Shown here in pieces: positions 26,696 through 35,278 of a DNA stretch of 64,000 nt. Position 1 is the stretch's first letter. The number at the start of each line of letters is the position of its first letter. Source of the DNA: Cyanobacteria bacterium FACHB-63. GTDB lineage: Bacteria > Cyanobacteriota > Cyanobacteriia > Leptolyngbyales > Leptolyngbyaceae. Location of the stretch: NCBI GenBank assembly GCA_014695255.1, contig JACJNX010000061.1, positions 372,001 through 436,000 on the forward strand, read 5' to 3'. The notes under the pieces were generated by a model, which saw nothing but the letters and a program-made list of their open reading frames with translations, did not search any database and was not told the origin of the DNA. The position numbers were made by a program, and so were the translations under genes.

Positions 26696-28204
26696 ATGCA
26701 AGAAGAGCTAAATATCCTGTTACAGGCTCAATATCCTTTAATTTATCTTGTAACTTCGGAAGAAGAGCGGGCAGAGCAAGCGATCTCGATTCTTGCTCAG
26801 ATGAAACCTTCCAAGCGGTTGTATTTGTGGACAGTGACTCACGGGATTGTGGAGTACGGTCAGCCCCGCAGCGTGACCCAGCACAACACAGTTTCTCCAG
26901 AGGCTGCGATCGAGTGGGTGATGCGTCAGCGCGAGCCCGGCATCTTTGTTTTCAAGGATTTGCACCCGTTTATTGATTCCCCTGCGGTGACTCGGTGGTT
27001 GCGCGACGCGATCGCCAGCTTCAAGGGAACGCAAAAAGCGATCGTGCTGATGTCTCCGATGCAAAACATCCCGATCGAGTTGGAGAAAGAAGTCGTTGTC
27101 ATGGACTTCCCCCTCCCCAATATGGCTGAGTTGAATCAAGTTCTCACCGCTCAACTCGATCTAGTTCGCACTCGTCGGATTACGACCGAGACGCGCGAAA
27201 AGCTTCTGAAAGCGGCGTTAGGTCTGACCCGCGATGAGGCGGAAAAAGTTTATCGTAAAGCTCAGGTGACCGCCGGACGCTTAACCGAAGAAGAAGTTGA
27301 CATCGTTCTTTCTGAGAAGAAGCAACTGATTCGACGCAACGGCATTCTAGAGTACATCGAAGAAGATGAAACGATCGATTCGGTGGGTGGACTCGATGAA
27401 CTGAAGCACTGGTTAAGGCAGCGATCGGACGCTTTCACCGAAAGAGCGAGAGAGTATGGACTGCCCCAACCCAAAGGAATGCTGATTCTGGGTGTTCCCG
27501 GTTGCGGAAAGTCGCTGATTGCCAAGACGACCTCGCGGTTGTGGGGATTACCTCTGCTGCGGTTAGATATGGGTCGAGTTTACGATGGTTCGATGGTAGG
27601 TCGATCAGAGGCGAACCTCCGCAACGCGCTTAAAACTGCGGAATCGATTTCACCCGCCATCCTATTCATCGATGAAATGGATAAAGCGTTCGCTGGAACC
27701 ACTGGATCAGCCGATTCCGATGGTGGCACCTCCAGTCGAATCTTTGGTTCCTTCCTGACCTGGATGCAGGAGAAGACCTCTCCAGTGTTTGTGATGGCGA
27801 CTGCGAATCGAGTCGAGCGCCTTCCGGGAGAATTCCTTAGAAAAGGTCGATTTGACGAAATCTTCTTCGTTGACCTTCCGACTGCTGAAGAGCGTAAAGA
27901 GATTTTCCGAATTCACCTCGCGAAACGCCGCCGAGAGATCGAACGCTTCGATCTCGACCAGCTCGCAAACGTTTGCGACGGCTTCTCGGGAGCGGAAATT
28001 GAGCAAGCCTTAGTGGCAGCCATGTACGAGGCATTTGCTCAAGATCGAGAGTTTACCCAATTGGACATCATCGCGGCATCGAGAGCAACTCTGCCGCTGT
28101 CCAAGACAATGACTGAGCAGGTTACAGCCCTTAGGGATTGGGCTAGGCAGCGTGCGCGACCTGCGGCAGCCTCAGTTGCTGAATATCAGCGACTTGAGTT
28201 CTAA
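26696..28204 (+). CDS. ycf46: AAA ATPase Ycf46
   Basis: Ycf46 is an AAA+ ATPase conserved in cyanobacteria and in red-lineage plastids. In Synechocystis it has been linked to CO2 uptake and photosynthesis. The N-terminal about 220 residues are the family-specific domain (PLIYLVTSEEERAE; WVMRQREPGIFVFKDLHPF). The AAA core follows with Walker A at 266-273 (GVPGCGKS), Walker B ILFIDEMDKAF, and sensor and arginine-finger region FLRKGRFDEIFFVDLP. At 502 residues it is full length. Ycf35 follows after about 160 bases with a hairpin between, so both could share a transcript. Confidence 0.95.
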   Translation: MQEELNILLQAQYPLIYLVTSEEERAEQAISILAQMKPSKRLYLWTVTHGIVEYGQPRSVTQHNTVSPEAAIEWVMRQREPGIFVFKDLHPFIDSPAVTRWLRDAIASFKGTQKAIVLMSPMQNIPIELEKEVVVMDFPLPNMAELNQVLTAQLDLVRTRRITTETREKLLKAALGLTRDEAEKVYRKAQVTAGRLTEEEVDIVLSEKKQLIRRNGILEYIEEDETIDSVGGLDELKHWLRQRSDAFTERAREYGLPQPKGMLILGVPGCGKSLIAKTTSRLWGLPLLRLDMGRVYDGSMVGRSEANLRNALKTAESISPAILFIDEMDKAFAGTTGSADSDGGTSSRIFGSFLTWMQEKTSPVFVMATANRVERLPGEFLRKGRFDEIFFVDLPTAEERKEIFRIHLAKRRREIERFDLDQLANVCDGFSGAEIEQALVAAMYEAFAQDREFTQLDIIAASRATLPLSKTMTEQVTALRDWARQRARPAAASVAEYQRLEF

Positions 28205-28210
28205 AAGGCT

Positions 28211-28235
28211 TTTGTCCTGCTTCCCACAGGACAAA
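28211..28235. other. Hairpin between ycf46 and ycf35
   Basis: TTTGTCCTG (28211-28219) and CAGGACAAA (28227-28235) form a perfect 9-bp stem with a 7-base loop right after the ycf46 stop. There is no T run, so it may stabilise the ycf46 message or act as a weak terminator. Confidence 0.5.
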
Positions 28236-28363
28236 GGGCTGGGCGAGCGTCCAGCAGTATGAACACCCGTCTTGTAGCTTGAGTACGCAAGTACCCGGAG
28301 TTACAAAACATCTAAAACCTAAACGTTGTCGTTGTTATCAACTTTCCACGGAGGAAACCTAAA

Positions 28364-28717
28364 ATGTCTCACTTTAGCACTCTTCGCACCAAAATCACTG
28401 ACGCTGAAATCCTCAAGTCCTCGCTCCGCGATCTGGGCATCTCGGTTAAGACCGAGGCTGATGTCCGTGGCTACAACGGTCAGCGCGTTCGTTCTGACAT
28501 TGTTGCAGTTCTCGACGGCGAATATGATTTGGGCTGGTCGCGTAATGCTGATGGTTCGTTCGACCTGATCGCTGACCTCTGGGGTGTTGCTAAGAAGCAC
28601 AACCAAACCGAGCTAATCAACTCGATCAACCAGAAGTACGCTGTGAACAAGACCTTGGCTGAAGTCAAGCGCCCTGGCTTGAACAATGCAAACGTGAAAT
28701 TGGTTGTTCAAAAATAG
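28364..28717 (+). CDS. ycf35: Ycf35 (DUF1257) protein
   Basis: A 117-residue member of the Ycf35/DUF1257 family, conserved in cyanobacteria and algal plastids with no settled function. SHFSTLRTKITDAEILKSSL at the start and the later YDLGWSRNADGSFDLIAD are family hallmarks. GGAGG eleven bases before the ATG is a strong ribosome site. Codon use is highly biased and a strong terminator follows, both suggesting good expression. Confidence 0.94.
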   Translation: MSHFSTLRTKITDAEILKSSLRDLGISVKTEADVRGYNGQRVRSDIVAVLDGEYDLGWSRNADGSFDLIADLWGVAKKHNQTELINSINQKYAVNKTLAEVKRPGLNNANVKLVVQK

Positions 28718-28741
28718 TTTCTCTGCGCGTTCCCAAGCTGG

Positions 28742-28773
28742 CGGGTTAACTTCTTTAGTTAACCCGTTTTTTT
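28742..28773 (+). terminator. Rho-independent terminator after ycf35
   Basis: Perfect 9-bp stem CGGGTTAAC / GTTAACCCG with a 7-base loop, followed by seven T. Confidence 0.92.
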
Positions 28774-28785
28774 GTGGACTAGTTC

Positions 28786-29349
28786 TTAGCTTCTTTCGGA
28801 TAGCTTAATCAGCATTGTCACGTGCATATACCACTCTTCAGATTGAGAGTCGTACTGTAAACTAAAGTCTCCCAAGCTTCCCTCTACTTGATTTTCAACT
28901 ATATATTTGACTGCCTTAACAATACTGTTAGGAAGCGTTTCTCTTGCTTCATCAGGATGATATTTATTTAAGACTATGCCTAACTTGCTACTACCCAAAT
29001 CAACTGTCAATACTAAATCTGTTTGCTGGCGACGACACACAAAAGCATTAGGATAGTCTTTCAATAAGTCATCAGTTACTGCGACTATTGTGGTGATGTC
29101 TTCCTCTAATTTAAAGAACCAGGATGCCACCTCTTCACGATGACTTTCTCCCAGTTCTTCAAGAGCATCACCGTCGAGAAGACCATCTAAATACTTTCTA
29201 ATAAGTGGTGCAACAACAAATGAGGCTACTAATCCAATTGCAGGTGACACTGGTGAAAGAAAAATGTCGCCACTACCTTTAGCGAGCAGTGTCCGCTCTC
29301 CACCAAGCCTATCTTCTAGAGATAGCAAGAACTGTTTTGAGTCATCCAC
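28786..29349 (-). CDS. Hypothetical protein
   Basis: A 187-residue protein that I do not recognise. It has one moderately hydrophobic segment (about residues 33-52, IGLVASFVVAPLIRKYL) and a helical acidic middle. The second half is beta-rich (DLVLTVDLGSSKLGIVLN; SLQYDSQSEEWYMHVTMLI). There is no signal peptide. The composition is more AT-rich than its neighbours, as is the spacer upstream, which hints at a recently acquired or fast-evolving gene. It converges with ycf35. Confidence 0.6.
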   Translation of the reverse strand: MDDSKQFLLSLEDRLGGERTLLAKGSGDIFLSPVSPAIGLVASFVVAPLIRKYLDGLLDGDALEELGESHREEVASWFFKLEEDITTIVAVTDDLLKDYPNAFVCRRQQTDLVLTVDLGSSKLGIVLNKYHPDEARETLPNSIVKAVKYIVENQVEGSLGDFSLQYDSQSEEWYMHVTMLIKLSERS

Positions 29350-29664
29350 AAAATCGGAATCGCCAGGACTATATCTTTAGAACAATGAAACCGTCTCTAA
29401 TTTAGACTTAGTTTTACTATGTCTGTTAAATTCTTCCGAATAACTAGAACTTTTCATGCCGATATTCTGATTATTAGATTTTTACCATTCACTACTCTAA
29501 AGCCAAAACTTCTTAAACCCCTATTTGCTTTATAGCTTCATTAAATTTCGATATTCACCCTTAAGGAACAATCCATATACACAAGAGTAAACTGCCCAGT
29601 CGAATGATTGAGCTGAGCAATTGAGCTTAGTTGAGCGGCAAATTTTATTTCGTAAGAAGCAGAT
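29350..29664. other. AT-rich gene-free spacer
   Basis: About 315 bases with no open frame of note, no strong repeat and few HIP1 sites. It separates two minus-strand genes and must contain the promoter of the hypothetical gene downstream. Confidence 0.5.
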
Positions 29665-30186
29665 TCACTCTGGAAGATTCAGAAGTTCTGAAGGTTCCAT
29701 CTTCTCGTACTTCTCAAACGGTTGATGAATCCAAGGATTATGCTCTAAATAATCGACGTAGTAATCCGGTTTGATTACAGAACAAGCTTTGCACCAGAGA
29801 ACGGCAGTCCGAACCTCTTCGATATAGAAACCGTAATGTCGATCGAGCCAAGGAATCGCCTTTTGCAACGTCACTCCCGAATCCACCAGATCATCAACCA
29901 GTAAAACATGACTACCCATACCCAGCGTCGTCATGGTGAGATCTTTTGAAAACACCAGCGTACTTCTCGATTGACTCCCGCTCCGATATGAGGAAGTCGA
30001 TAAAATCGCCAGAGGCACATCGAAGATACGGGCAAGCACATCGCCGATACGCAATCCGCCCTTTGCTAAGCAGACGATTTGATTAAACTGCCAGTCCGAT
30101 CGATAAATCTGAGCCGCAAGCTTTTCGATTAACAGATGATAATCTGACCAACTGACATGAAGATCGGACTGAGTGGAATCGGGCAT
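29665..30186 (-). CDS. Phosphoribosyltransferase
   Basis: Type I phosphoribosyltransferase domain of 173 residues. The PRPP-binding loop is VLLVDDLVDSGVTL, and LAKGGLRIGDVLAR is the first substrate loop. Sequence around it (ILSTSSYRSGSQSRS; WIHQPFEKYEK) resembles xanthine or hypoxanthine-guanine phosphoribosyltransferases of the Gpt-like group, so purine base salvage is likely. I use the ATG at 30186 instead of the TTG that opens the frame 11 codons upstream. It is divergent from the transporter gene. Confidence 0.88.
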   Translation of the reverse strand: MPDSTQSDLHVSWSDYHLLIEKLAAQIYRSDWQFNQIVCLAKGGLRIGDVLARIFDVPLAILSTSSYRSGSQSRSTLVFSKDLTMTTLGMGSHVLLVDDLVDSGVTLQKAIPWLDRHYGFYIEEVRTAVLWCKACSVIKPDYYVDYLEHNPWIHQPFEKYEKMEPSELLNLPE

Positions 30187-30287
30187 AGTGGAGTCAAAAA
30201 TAGATAAGTTTTTCTGCAACCTGCGGATTACACAGGTGAAGACGATGAAAATAATACAACTGTTACCCCGGATTCTGCGACTTTGTT

Positions 30288-31718
30288 ATGAATAATTCTG
30301 CTAACGAGCCGATTTCTGAAAAACTCGACCTCAAAACAAAAATTGCTTATGGAGCTGGAGATTTAGGTCCTGCGATTACAGCAAATATTTTGATTTTCTA
30401 CCTCTCGCCGTTTCTGACGGATGTTGCCGGACTCAATCCTGGACTGGCTGGACAAACACAATTGGTCGGGAAGGTTTGGGATGCGGTCAACGATCCGATG
30501 GTTGGGGTGATGAGCGATAAGACTCGATCTCGCCTCGGTCGCCGCTACCCCTGGATTTTGGCGGGTGCAATTCCGTTCGGGTTTTTCTTTTTCCTGCAAT
30601 GGATTGTGCCAAAGTTTAGCGACAATCCAGACGCGCAGCAGTGGGGATTGTTTTGGTATTACACCTTTATTTCGATCGCGTTCGGGTGGCTCTATACGGT
30701 GGTGAATTTGCCTTACACAGCACTCACGCCGGAGATGACGCAGGATTACGATGAGCGCACCAGCTTAAACAGTTACCGATTTGCGTTCTCGATCGGCGGC
30801 AGCATTCTCTCAGTCGTGCTGGTCGGTATTATTGGATCGATGTTTCCCGAAGTGCGACAGCGCTATCTGGTGATTGGCGCGGTCTGTGCGGTTTTAGGTT
30901 CGTTGCCGTTGTTTTGGTGTGTTTGGGGAACGTTTGATCGAATGAAAGCGATCGGGCTACAGCGTCCTGAATCAGAGCAACCTGTCTCGATTCCGATCGC
31001 GCAACAAATCAGAATTGCCTTCAGCAACCGTCCGTTTCTATTTGTCGTTGGGATTTATCTATGTTCGTGGCTCAGTTTTCAGCTTACGGCGGCGATTATT
31101 CCTTACTTTGTCGGAAGCTGGATGAGGCTGAATAGTCCGTGGGCAGTTCCAACCGTGGTGTTAGCCGTGCAACTGACTGCGATGCTCGTTCTTCCGCTGT
31201 GGAATGCAGCGAGTCAGCGAATTGGAAAACGGGGCGTTTATGCAGCGGGCATGGTGCTGTGGATTATTGCACAAGGCGGGTTGTTCTTTTTGCAGCCGGG
31301 ACAGTTGACCTTGATGTATGTGTTGGCAGTGATGTCAGGATTTGGGGTATCGGTCGCGTATTTGATTCCCTGGTCGATGTTGCCGGATGTGATCGAACTC
31401 GATGAACTGCAAACCGGACAGCGCCGCGAAGGAATTTTCTATAGCTTTGTGACGTTTCTGCAAAAGGTTTCTTTGGGGATTGCGGTGGCGATCGTGCTGC
31501 AAAGTTTAGGTTGGGCAGGATACGTCAAGCCAACGGATGCAGTTCCGCTGCCTGTTCAGCCAGACGATGTGTTGTTAGCGATTCGACTGTCGATCGGTCC
31601 GGTTCCCACGATCGCGTTGCTCATTGGCATGGTGTTGGTGTATTTTTACCCGATCACGCGAGAAGTTCATGCAGAAATTCGCCTGAAACTTCATGAGCGC
31701 AAGCACAACCCGTCTTAA
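30288..31718 (+). CDS. GPH-family MFS transporter (sugar/cation symporter type)
   Basis: Twelve-helix inner-membrane transporter of 476 residues in the glycoside-pentoside-hexuronide (MelB-like) branch of the major facilitator superfamily. Landmarks are KIAYGAGDLGPAITANIL at the start, VWDAVNDPMVGVMSDKTRSRLGRRYPW (partly quoted as NDPMVGVMSDKTRSRLGRR), LPYTALTPEMTQDYDERTSL and the second-half IPWSMLPDVIELDELQTGQR. These are strongly conserved in the family. The solute is unknown; cyanobacterial members are often simply annotated as MFS transporters. Confidence 0.9.
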   Translation: MNNSANEPISEKLDLKTKIAYGAGDLGPAITANILIFYLSPFLTDVAGLNPGLAGQTQLVGKVWDAVNDPMVGVMSDKTRSRLGRRYPWILAGAIPFGFFFFLQWIVPKFSDNPDAQQWGLFWYYTFISIAFGWLYTVVNLPYTALTPEMTQDYDERTSLNSYRFAFSIGGSILSVVLVGIIGSMFPEVRQRYLVIGAVCAVLGSLPLFWCVWGTFDRMKAIGLQRPESEQPVSIPIAQQIRIAFSNRPFLFVVGIYLCSWLSFQLTAAIIPYFVGSWMRLNSPWAVPTVVLAVQLTAMLVLPLWNAASQRIGKRGVYAAGMVLWIIAQGGLFFLQPGQLTLMYVLAVMSGFGVSVAYLIPWSMLPDVIELDELQTGQRREGIFYSFVTFLQKVSLGIAVAIVLQSLGWAGYVKPTDAVPLPVQPDDVLLAIRLSIGPVPTIALLIGMVLVYFYPITREVHAEIRLKLHERKHNPS

Positions 31719-31812
31719 GGTGCGCCGTCTTGAGTTGCGAAAAGTGTAACCGATCGCACGATTCATCCCATGCAATGTCAAAGTAGGTACATTCTTAAGT
31801 ACGGCAATTGTG

Positions 31813-32562
31813 ATGATGAGTCCAGTTCAGAAATCCATTCAGAAGTCACCTTGGCAACGGTTAAGCGCCATCCCAATGGCGATCGGTATTGTTAGCTTAT
31901 CGATGATTAGTCCGGTTCAGGCTCAGGAGAAATTGGTGCGAACCTTAACTGTTACAGGTCGCGGGTTTGAAGATATCCAAACGACTTTGGCGCAAGTGCG
32001 ATTGGGGGTCGAAGTCCAAGGCAAAACCGCTAATGACGTGCAACAAGAAGTGGCTCGCCGATCGAATGCAGTCGTCACCTTCTTGCGATCGCGCCAAGTG
32101 GATAAGCTCGAAACCACGGGGATCAATTTGAGTCCTCGCTACGATTACAACAACAATCGTCAAACCTTAGTCGGTTATACCGGATCGAATAATGTTTCGT
32201 TTCGAGTTCCGACCGAACGGTCAGGTGAGATCATCGATGAAGCGGTGAAGCGAGGCGCAAGTCGGATCGATGGGGTCAGCTTTGTCGCGTCAGATGAAGC
32301 GATCGCCACTGCCCAAAAACAAGCGCTCCGTAAAGCCACTCAAGAGGCACAAGCTCAAGCAGATGCAGTATTTAGTGCTTTGAATCTAACCCGTAAAGAC
32401 ATTGTGAATGTTCAGGTGAATGGAGCCTCTGCACCGCCCCCCATTTTCCGGGATGCTGCGGTAATGGAGTTACGAAATGCCAAGGTTCAAGCCGCTCCGA
32501 GTCCGGTCGTTGGGGGAGAACAACGAGTCGAGGGATCGGTCACATTACAAATCAGTTACTAA
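31813..32562 (+). CDS. SIMPL domain (DUF541) exported protein
   Basis: Exported protein of about 249 residues from the SIMPL family, a periplasmic or outer-membrane associated fold with unclear function. The signal peptide (about residues 15-38, AIPMAIGIVSLSMISPVQAQ) is followed by LTVTGRGFEDIQTTLAQVRLGVE, KTANDVQQEVARRS and GVSFVASDE, typical of SIMPL. Three consecutive possible start codons (GTG ATG ATG) occur; I use the first ATG. It is followed 13 bases later by the YqiA-like esterase gene. Confidence 0.88.
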   Translation: MMSPVQKSIQKSPWQRLSAIPMAIGIVSLSMISPVQAQEKLVRTLTVTGRGFEDIQTTLAQVRLGVEVQGKTANDVQQEVARRSNAVVTFLRSRQVDKLETTGINLSPRYDYNNNRQTLVGYTGSNNVSFRVPTERSGEIIDEAVKRGASRIDGVSFVASDEAIATAQKQALRKATQEAQAQADAVFSALNLTRKDIVNVQVNGASAPPPIFRDAAVMELRNAKVQAAPSPVVGGEQRVEGSVTLQISY

Positions 32563-32575
32563 GTTCGACGGAGAG

Positions 32576-33202
32576 ATGAAATATTTTTATTTGCATGGAT
32601 TTGCTTCAAGTCCACGATCGACCAAAGCTCGTCAACTTTGCGATCGCTTTCAATCGATTCATCTCTCCCTAGAAATTCCAGATCTAAATCAAAACGATTT
32701 TCAACATCTCACCCTGACCCGCCAGATTCAGCAGGTTAAAAGCCTGTTGCGCGACGAACCTGTAACGCTGATTGGTTCTAGCTTTGGGGGATTAACTGCC
32801 GCTTGGATTGCTGAGCAATGTGAGCAAATCGATCGTGTCGTTCTGCTTGCACCTGCATTTAATTATTTAAATCATTGGCTTCCCACATTCGGCTCCTCTG
32901 AACTAGAGCGATGGCGATCCGGGGTGCCAATTTTGATCTATCACTACGGCACAGGTGGATCATTGCCTTTGAATTACGATATTGTTTCAGATCTCAAAAA
33001 ATACGACGAATCCCAGATTAAGAGACCTATTCCAACCTTAGTCTTACATGGAGTCCACGATGAAGTGATTCCGATCGCTCAAAGTCGTCTGTATGGAAAA
33101 GACCGATCGTGGGTGAATTTGATTGAATTGGACAGCGATCACAGCCTAGTAAATCAAGAAGCGCAGATTTGGCAAGCGATTCGAGAATTTTGCAGCTTAT
33201 AG
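32576..33202 (+). CDS. YqiA/YcfP-like esterase
   Basis: Small alpha/beta hydrolase of 208 residues. MKYFYLHGFASSPRSTKARQ at the start, the nucleophile elbow IGSSFGG, LHGVHDEVIP with the acid residue and DSDHSL with the catalytic His match the YqiA/UPF0227 esterase group. GGAGAG just before the ATG at 32576 fixes the start; the open frame begins inside the SIMPL gene. The two genes are 13 bases apart and likely co-transcribed. The natural substrate is unknown. Confidence 0.88.
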   Translation: MKYFYLHGFASSPRSTKARQLCDRFQSIHLSLEIPDLNQNDFQHLTLTRQIQQVKSLLRDEPVTLIGSSFGGLTAAWIAEQCEQIDRVVLLAPAFNYLNHWLPTFGSSELERWRSGVPILIYHYGTGGSLPLNYDIVSDLKKYDESQIKRPIPTLVLHGVHDEVIPIAQSRLYGKDRSWVNLIELDSDHSLVNQEAQIWQAIREFCSL

Positions 33203-33368
33203 AATCTTAGTGACGCGATCGTACTTGACTAATGGTAAGTTATAGAACAAACACACTATGAACCTTTACATCTTCTAACTGGCGGGTAAATCTGCTCAAA
33301 AGTAGGGTTTACAGAATTCAGATTTTTGAGGATCATCTATCTTGCAAGAGACAAGTTTATCTCTGAAC

Positions 33369-33395
33369 TTTCGCTATGTTTGAAAGATAGCGAAA
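33369..33395. other. 9-bp hairpin upstream of the CAAD protein
   Basis: TTTCGCTAT (33369-33377) and ATAGCGAAA (33387-33395) pair perfectly across a 9-base loop, 85 bases before the start codon of the CURT1-like gene. It lies in a 278-base spacer that has no other feature. Its role in the leader is unknown. Confidence 0.45.
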
Positions 33396-33480
33396 ATTAA
33401 AGCTGAATTCTGCTACTGTCCGAATGCTGGAATTTTGCTCCAGCGAGACAAACTAAGTTATTGTTTCCAAGGTATTTAGT

Positions 33481-33909
33481 ATGGAACCTGAAGTGAAAGA
33501 AATGGAAGCCTCCACCGTCGAAACTCCGACGATCAAAATGGACGAAGCTGGAACGCTTGCGCCTGTCTCTAGCAATTCAAGCAGCGAACAGTGGCGCGAA
33601 ATCGCCGACAAGACTTATTCGGTTTTGGCATCGCTGCCCGAATATCTCGGTCGATTTTTCTCAGAGTACCGTAAACCTTTGGTGACAGTCGGACTGATTT
33701 TTGGTTCGATCGTTTCGGTCAAGCTCACCCTCGCCCTTTTAGGTGCGATCAACGATGTTCCCCTATTACAGCCGACCTTTGAACTGGTAGGACTGGGTTA
33801 CAGCATCTGGTTTGTGTATCGATATTTGCTGAAAGCTTCCAACCGGGAGGAGTTAGGGCAGGAGTTCAACAAGCTCAAAGACCAAGTGGTTGGTCGTGTG
33901 ACTCAGTAG
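33481..33909 (+). CDS. curT: CAAD domain protein (CURT1-like thylakoid curvature protein)
   Basis: Thylakoid membrane protein of 142 residues with a CAAD domain. CURT1/CurT proteins bend thylakoid membranes and affect photosystem II assembly zones. An acidic N-terminal region (1-40) is followed by an amphipathic helix (EQWREIADKTYSVLASLPEYLGRFF), two membrane helices (LVTVGLIFGSIVSVKLTLALL; PLLQPTFELVGLGYSIWFVYRYLL) and a C-terminal helix (REELGQEFNKLKDQVVG). This order is diagnostic. A strong terminator follows, so it is monocistronic. Confidence 0.92.
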   Translation: MEPEVKEMEASTVETPTIKMDEAGTLAPVSSNSSSEQWREIADKTYSVLASLPEYLGRFFSEYRKPLVTVGLIFGSIVSVKLTLALLGAINDVPLLQPTFELVGLGYSIWFVYRYLLKASNREELGQEFNKLKDQVVGRVTQ

Positions 33910-33936
33910 AGCGCAGTTGCAACGGTCGTGAAATCG

Positions 33937-33965
33937 GGGGGTTGTAAATCAGCCCCCTGTTTTTG
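33937..33965 (+). terminator. Rho-independent terminator after the CURT1-like gene
   Basis: GGGGGTTG (33937-33944) pairs with CAGCCCCC (33950-33957), one pair being G-T, and TGTTTTTG follows. Confidence 0.85.
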
Positions 33966-34100
33966 TTGAATTGGCTGGCACACGATGGCTTGACCTCGAA
34001 GCCCGATTCCTTCATAGTTTTTTGATATCAGCACTGCTCGATTCAAGCAGAATTTGTTAGGATCAGGCACTTTAAGATCAAAATAACGATCATATTTTTG

Positions 34101-34802
34101 ATGCAACCTTTAGCGGCTATGCACTTTTGTAAACACCTAATCAGACAATTACTCGTGATCGGCGCTTTTGGTTTAATTGCGCTGCCCGCATCGGCGCAGT
34201 TGAGCGATGCTCAAGTCGATCGAATTGTGGAAGCCCTACGCCAAGCCTCAAAACCCGAAAAGCCGAACACCGGACTATTCAGCGATTGGCAGGTCAAGCC
34301 CGACAATATCCCACACTGGTCAAAAGCCTGTACCGGACGATCGCTCTCTCCCTCTGAGTTTGAAGCAAATTCGGGCATTGCTCGATCAATTGTGACTTGC
34401 ATCGTGCGCGATGTGCTGAAGGAAGAAGCAAAAGCGATCGGCAATAATGAAACGGCTGCGGTTCAACGAGTCGCAGCTTGGTGGATGACGGGCGACGCAA
34501 ATAAATTCAATGCGCGGGAAATCGCGCCTTATGTGCAAAAAGCACTGAGAGCCTATCAGCCTGCCGTTGCTGAAAAGCCTGAGAAACCGACCCGCAGCGA
34601 AACATTCTACGATCGCTACATGAACGCGGGCTATGCCGCCGCTCAGCGCAAAGATCAAAAAGCGGCTCGACTTTACTTCCAACGGGCACTCGATGAGCGT
34701 CCACAGGATCAATTTGCCCTGCAAGCCATCCGCAATCTAGGGACTGCAAATCGCAACTCTAACCGCACTACTCCATCCACAGAAAAACCGACTAACCGCT
34801 AG
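34101..34802 (+). CDS. Exported hypothetical protein with C-terminal TPR-like repeat
   Basis: Exported protein of about 233 residues. A signal peptide (HLIRQLLVIGAFGLIALPASAQ, ending ASA-Q) leads into a domain with two cysteines (SKACTGRSLSP; VTCIVRDVL) and a conserved WWMTGD segment. A Pro-rich linker and one TPR-like unit (AGYAAAQRKDQKAARLYFQRAL) come at the C terminus. The domain before the TPR is common in cyanobacterial hypothetical proteins. It is 7 bases upstream of another exported protein gene. Confidence 0.75.
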   Translation: MQPLAAMHFCKHLIRQLLVIGAFGLIALPASAQLSDAQVDRIVEALRQASKPEKPNTGLFSDWQVKPDNIPHWSKACTGRSLSPSEFEANSGIARSIVTCIVRDVLKEEAKAIGNNETAAVQRVAAWWMTGDANKFNAREIAPYVQKALRAYQPAVAEKPEKPTRSETFYDRYMNAGYAAAQRKDQKAARLYFQRALDERPQDQFALQAIRNLGTANRNSNRTTPSTEKPTNR

Positions 34803-34809
34803 TGAAAAT

Positions 34810-35271
34810 ATGAACGCTTTGAAATTGGTAAATCGCTCTGCTGCATTCTTGAGTAGCGCTGCTTTACTTTTGGGAGCAACGATCCTACCGATGCGATCGA
34901 CCCTGGCTCAGACGGCTCAATGGACGAAGATCACAGAAAATTCGGTTAAAGATCAGTTTTTTGTCGATACCAGTTCGATTCAGCGAAATGGATCGATCGT
35001 CTGGTACTGGGAATACCGCCAGTTTCCAGAAGCGAATAATGCGCTACTTGATGTGAAAGTAGATCAGCCTGTATATGGTGCGGTGATGCGCTGGTCGGCG
35101 GATTGTACCGCTCAATCGCAGCGTCTCAGAAAAGTGAATGCTTACACAACGAATCGGAAGCTGATTCAAAAATTCGACTACGGTGATACGGGAATGTTGC
35201 TGCAACCGAAGGCAGGAAGCAGTACGCATAAAGTGATGGAGTTTGTGTGTCGATCGCCCGAAAAAAAGTAG
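34810..35271 (+). CDS. Exported hypothetical protein (surface-adhesin E-like)
   Basis: Exported 153-residue protein with a signal peptide (LSSAALLLGATILPMRSTLAQ). The mature part WTKITENSVKDQFFVDTSSIQRNGS, here quoted in part, with later DCTAQSQRLRKVNAY has the pattern of the CNP1-like/surface-adhesin E family, in which a short beta domain with two Cys follows the signal (C in ADCTAQ and FVCRSP). The 7-base gap to the previous gene suggests one transcript. Function is unknown. Confidence 0.75.
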   Translation: MNALKLVNRSAAFLSSAALLLGATILPMRSTLAQTAQWTKITENSVKDQFFVDTSSIQRNGSIVWYWEYRQFPEANNALLDVKVDQPVYGAVMRWSADCTAQSQRLRKVNAYTTNRKLIQKFDYGDTGMLLQPKAGSSTHKVMEFVCRSPEKK

Positions 35272-35278
35272 CATTCGA

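Noticed and set aside
32477-32575. N-terminal extension of the YqiA-like esterase into the SIMPL gene
   Set aside because: A good ribosome site and the conserved family start (KYFYLHGFAS) point to the ATG at 32576.
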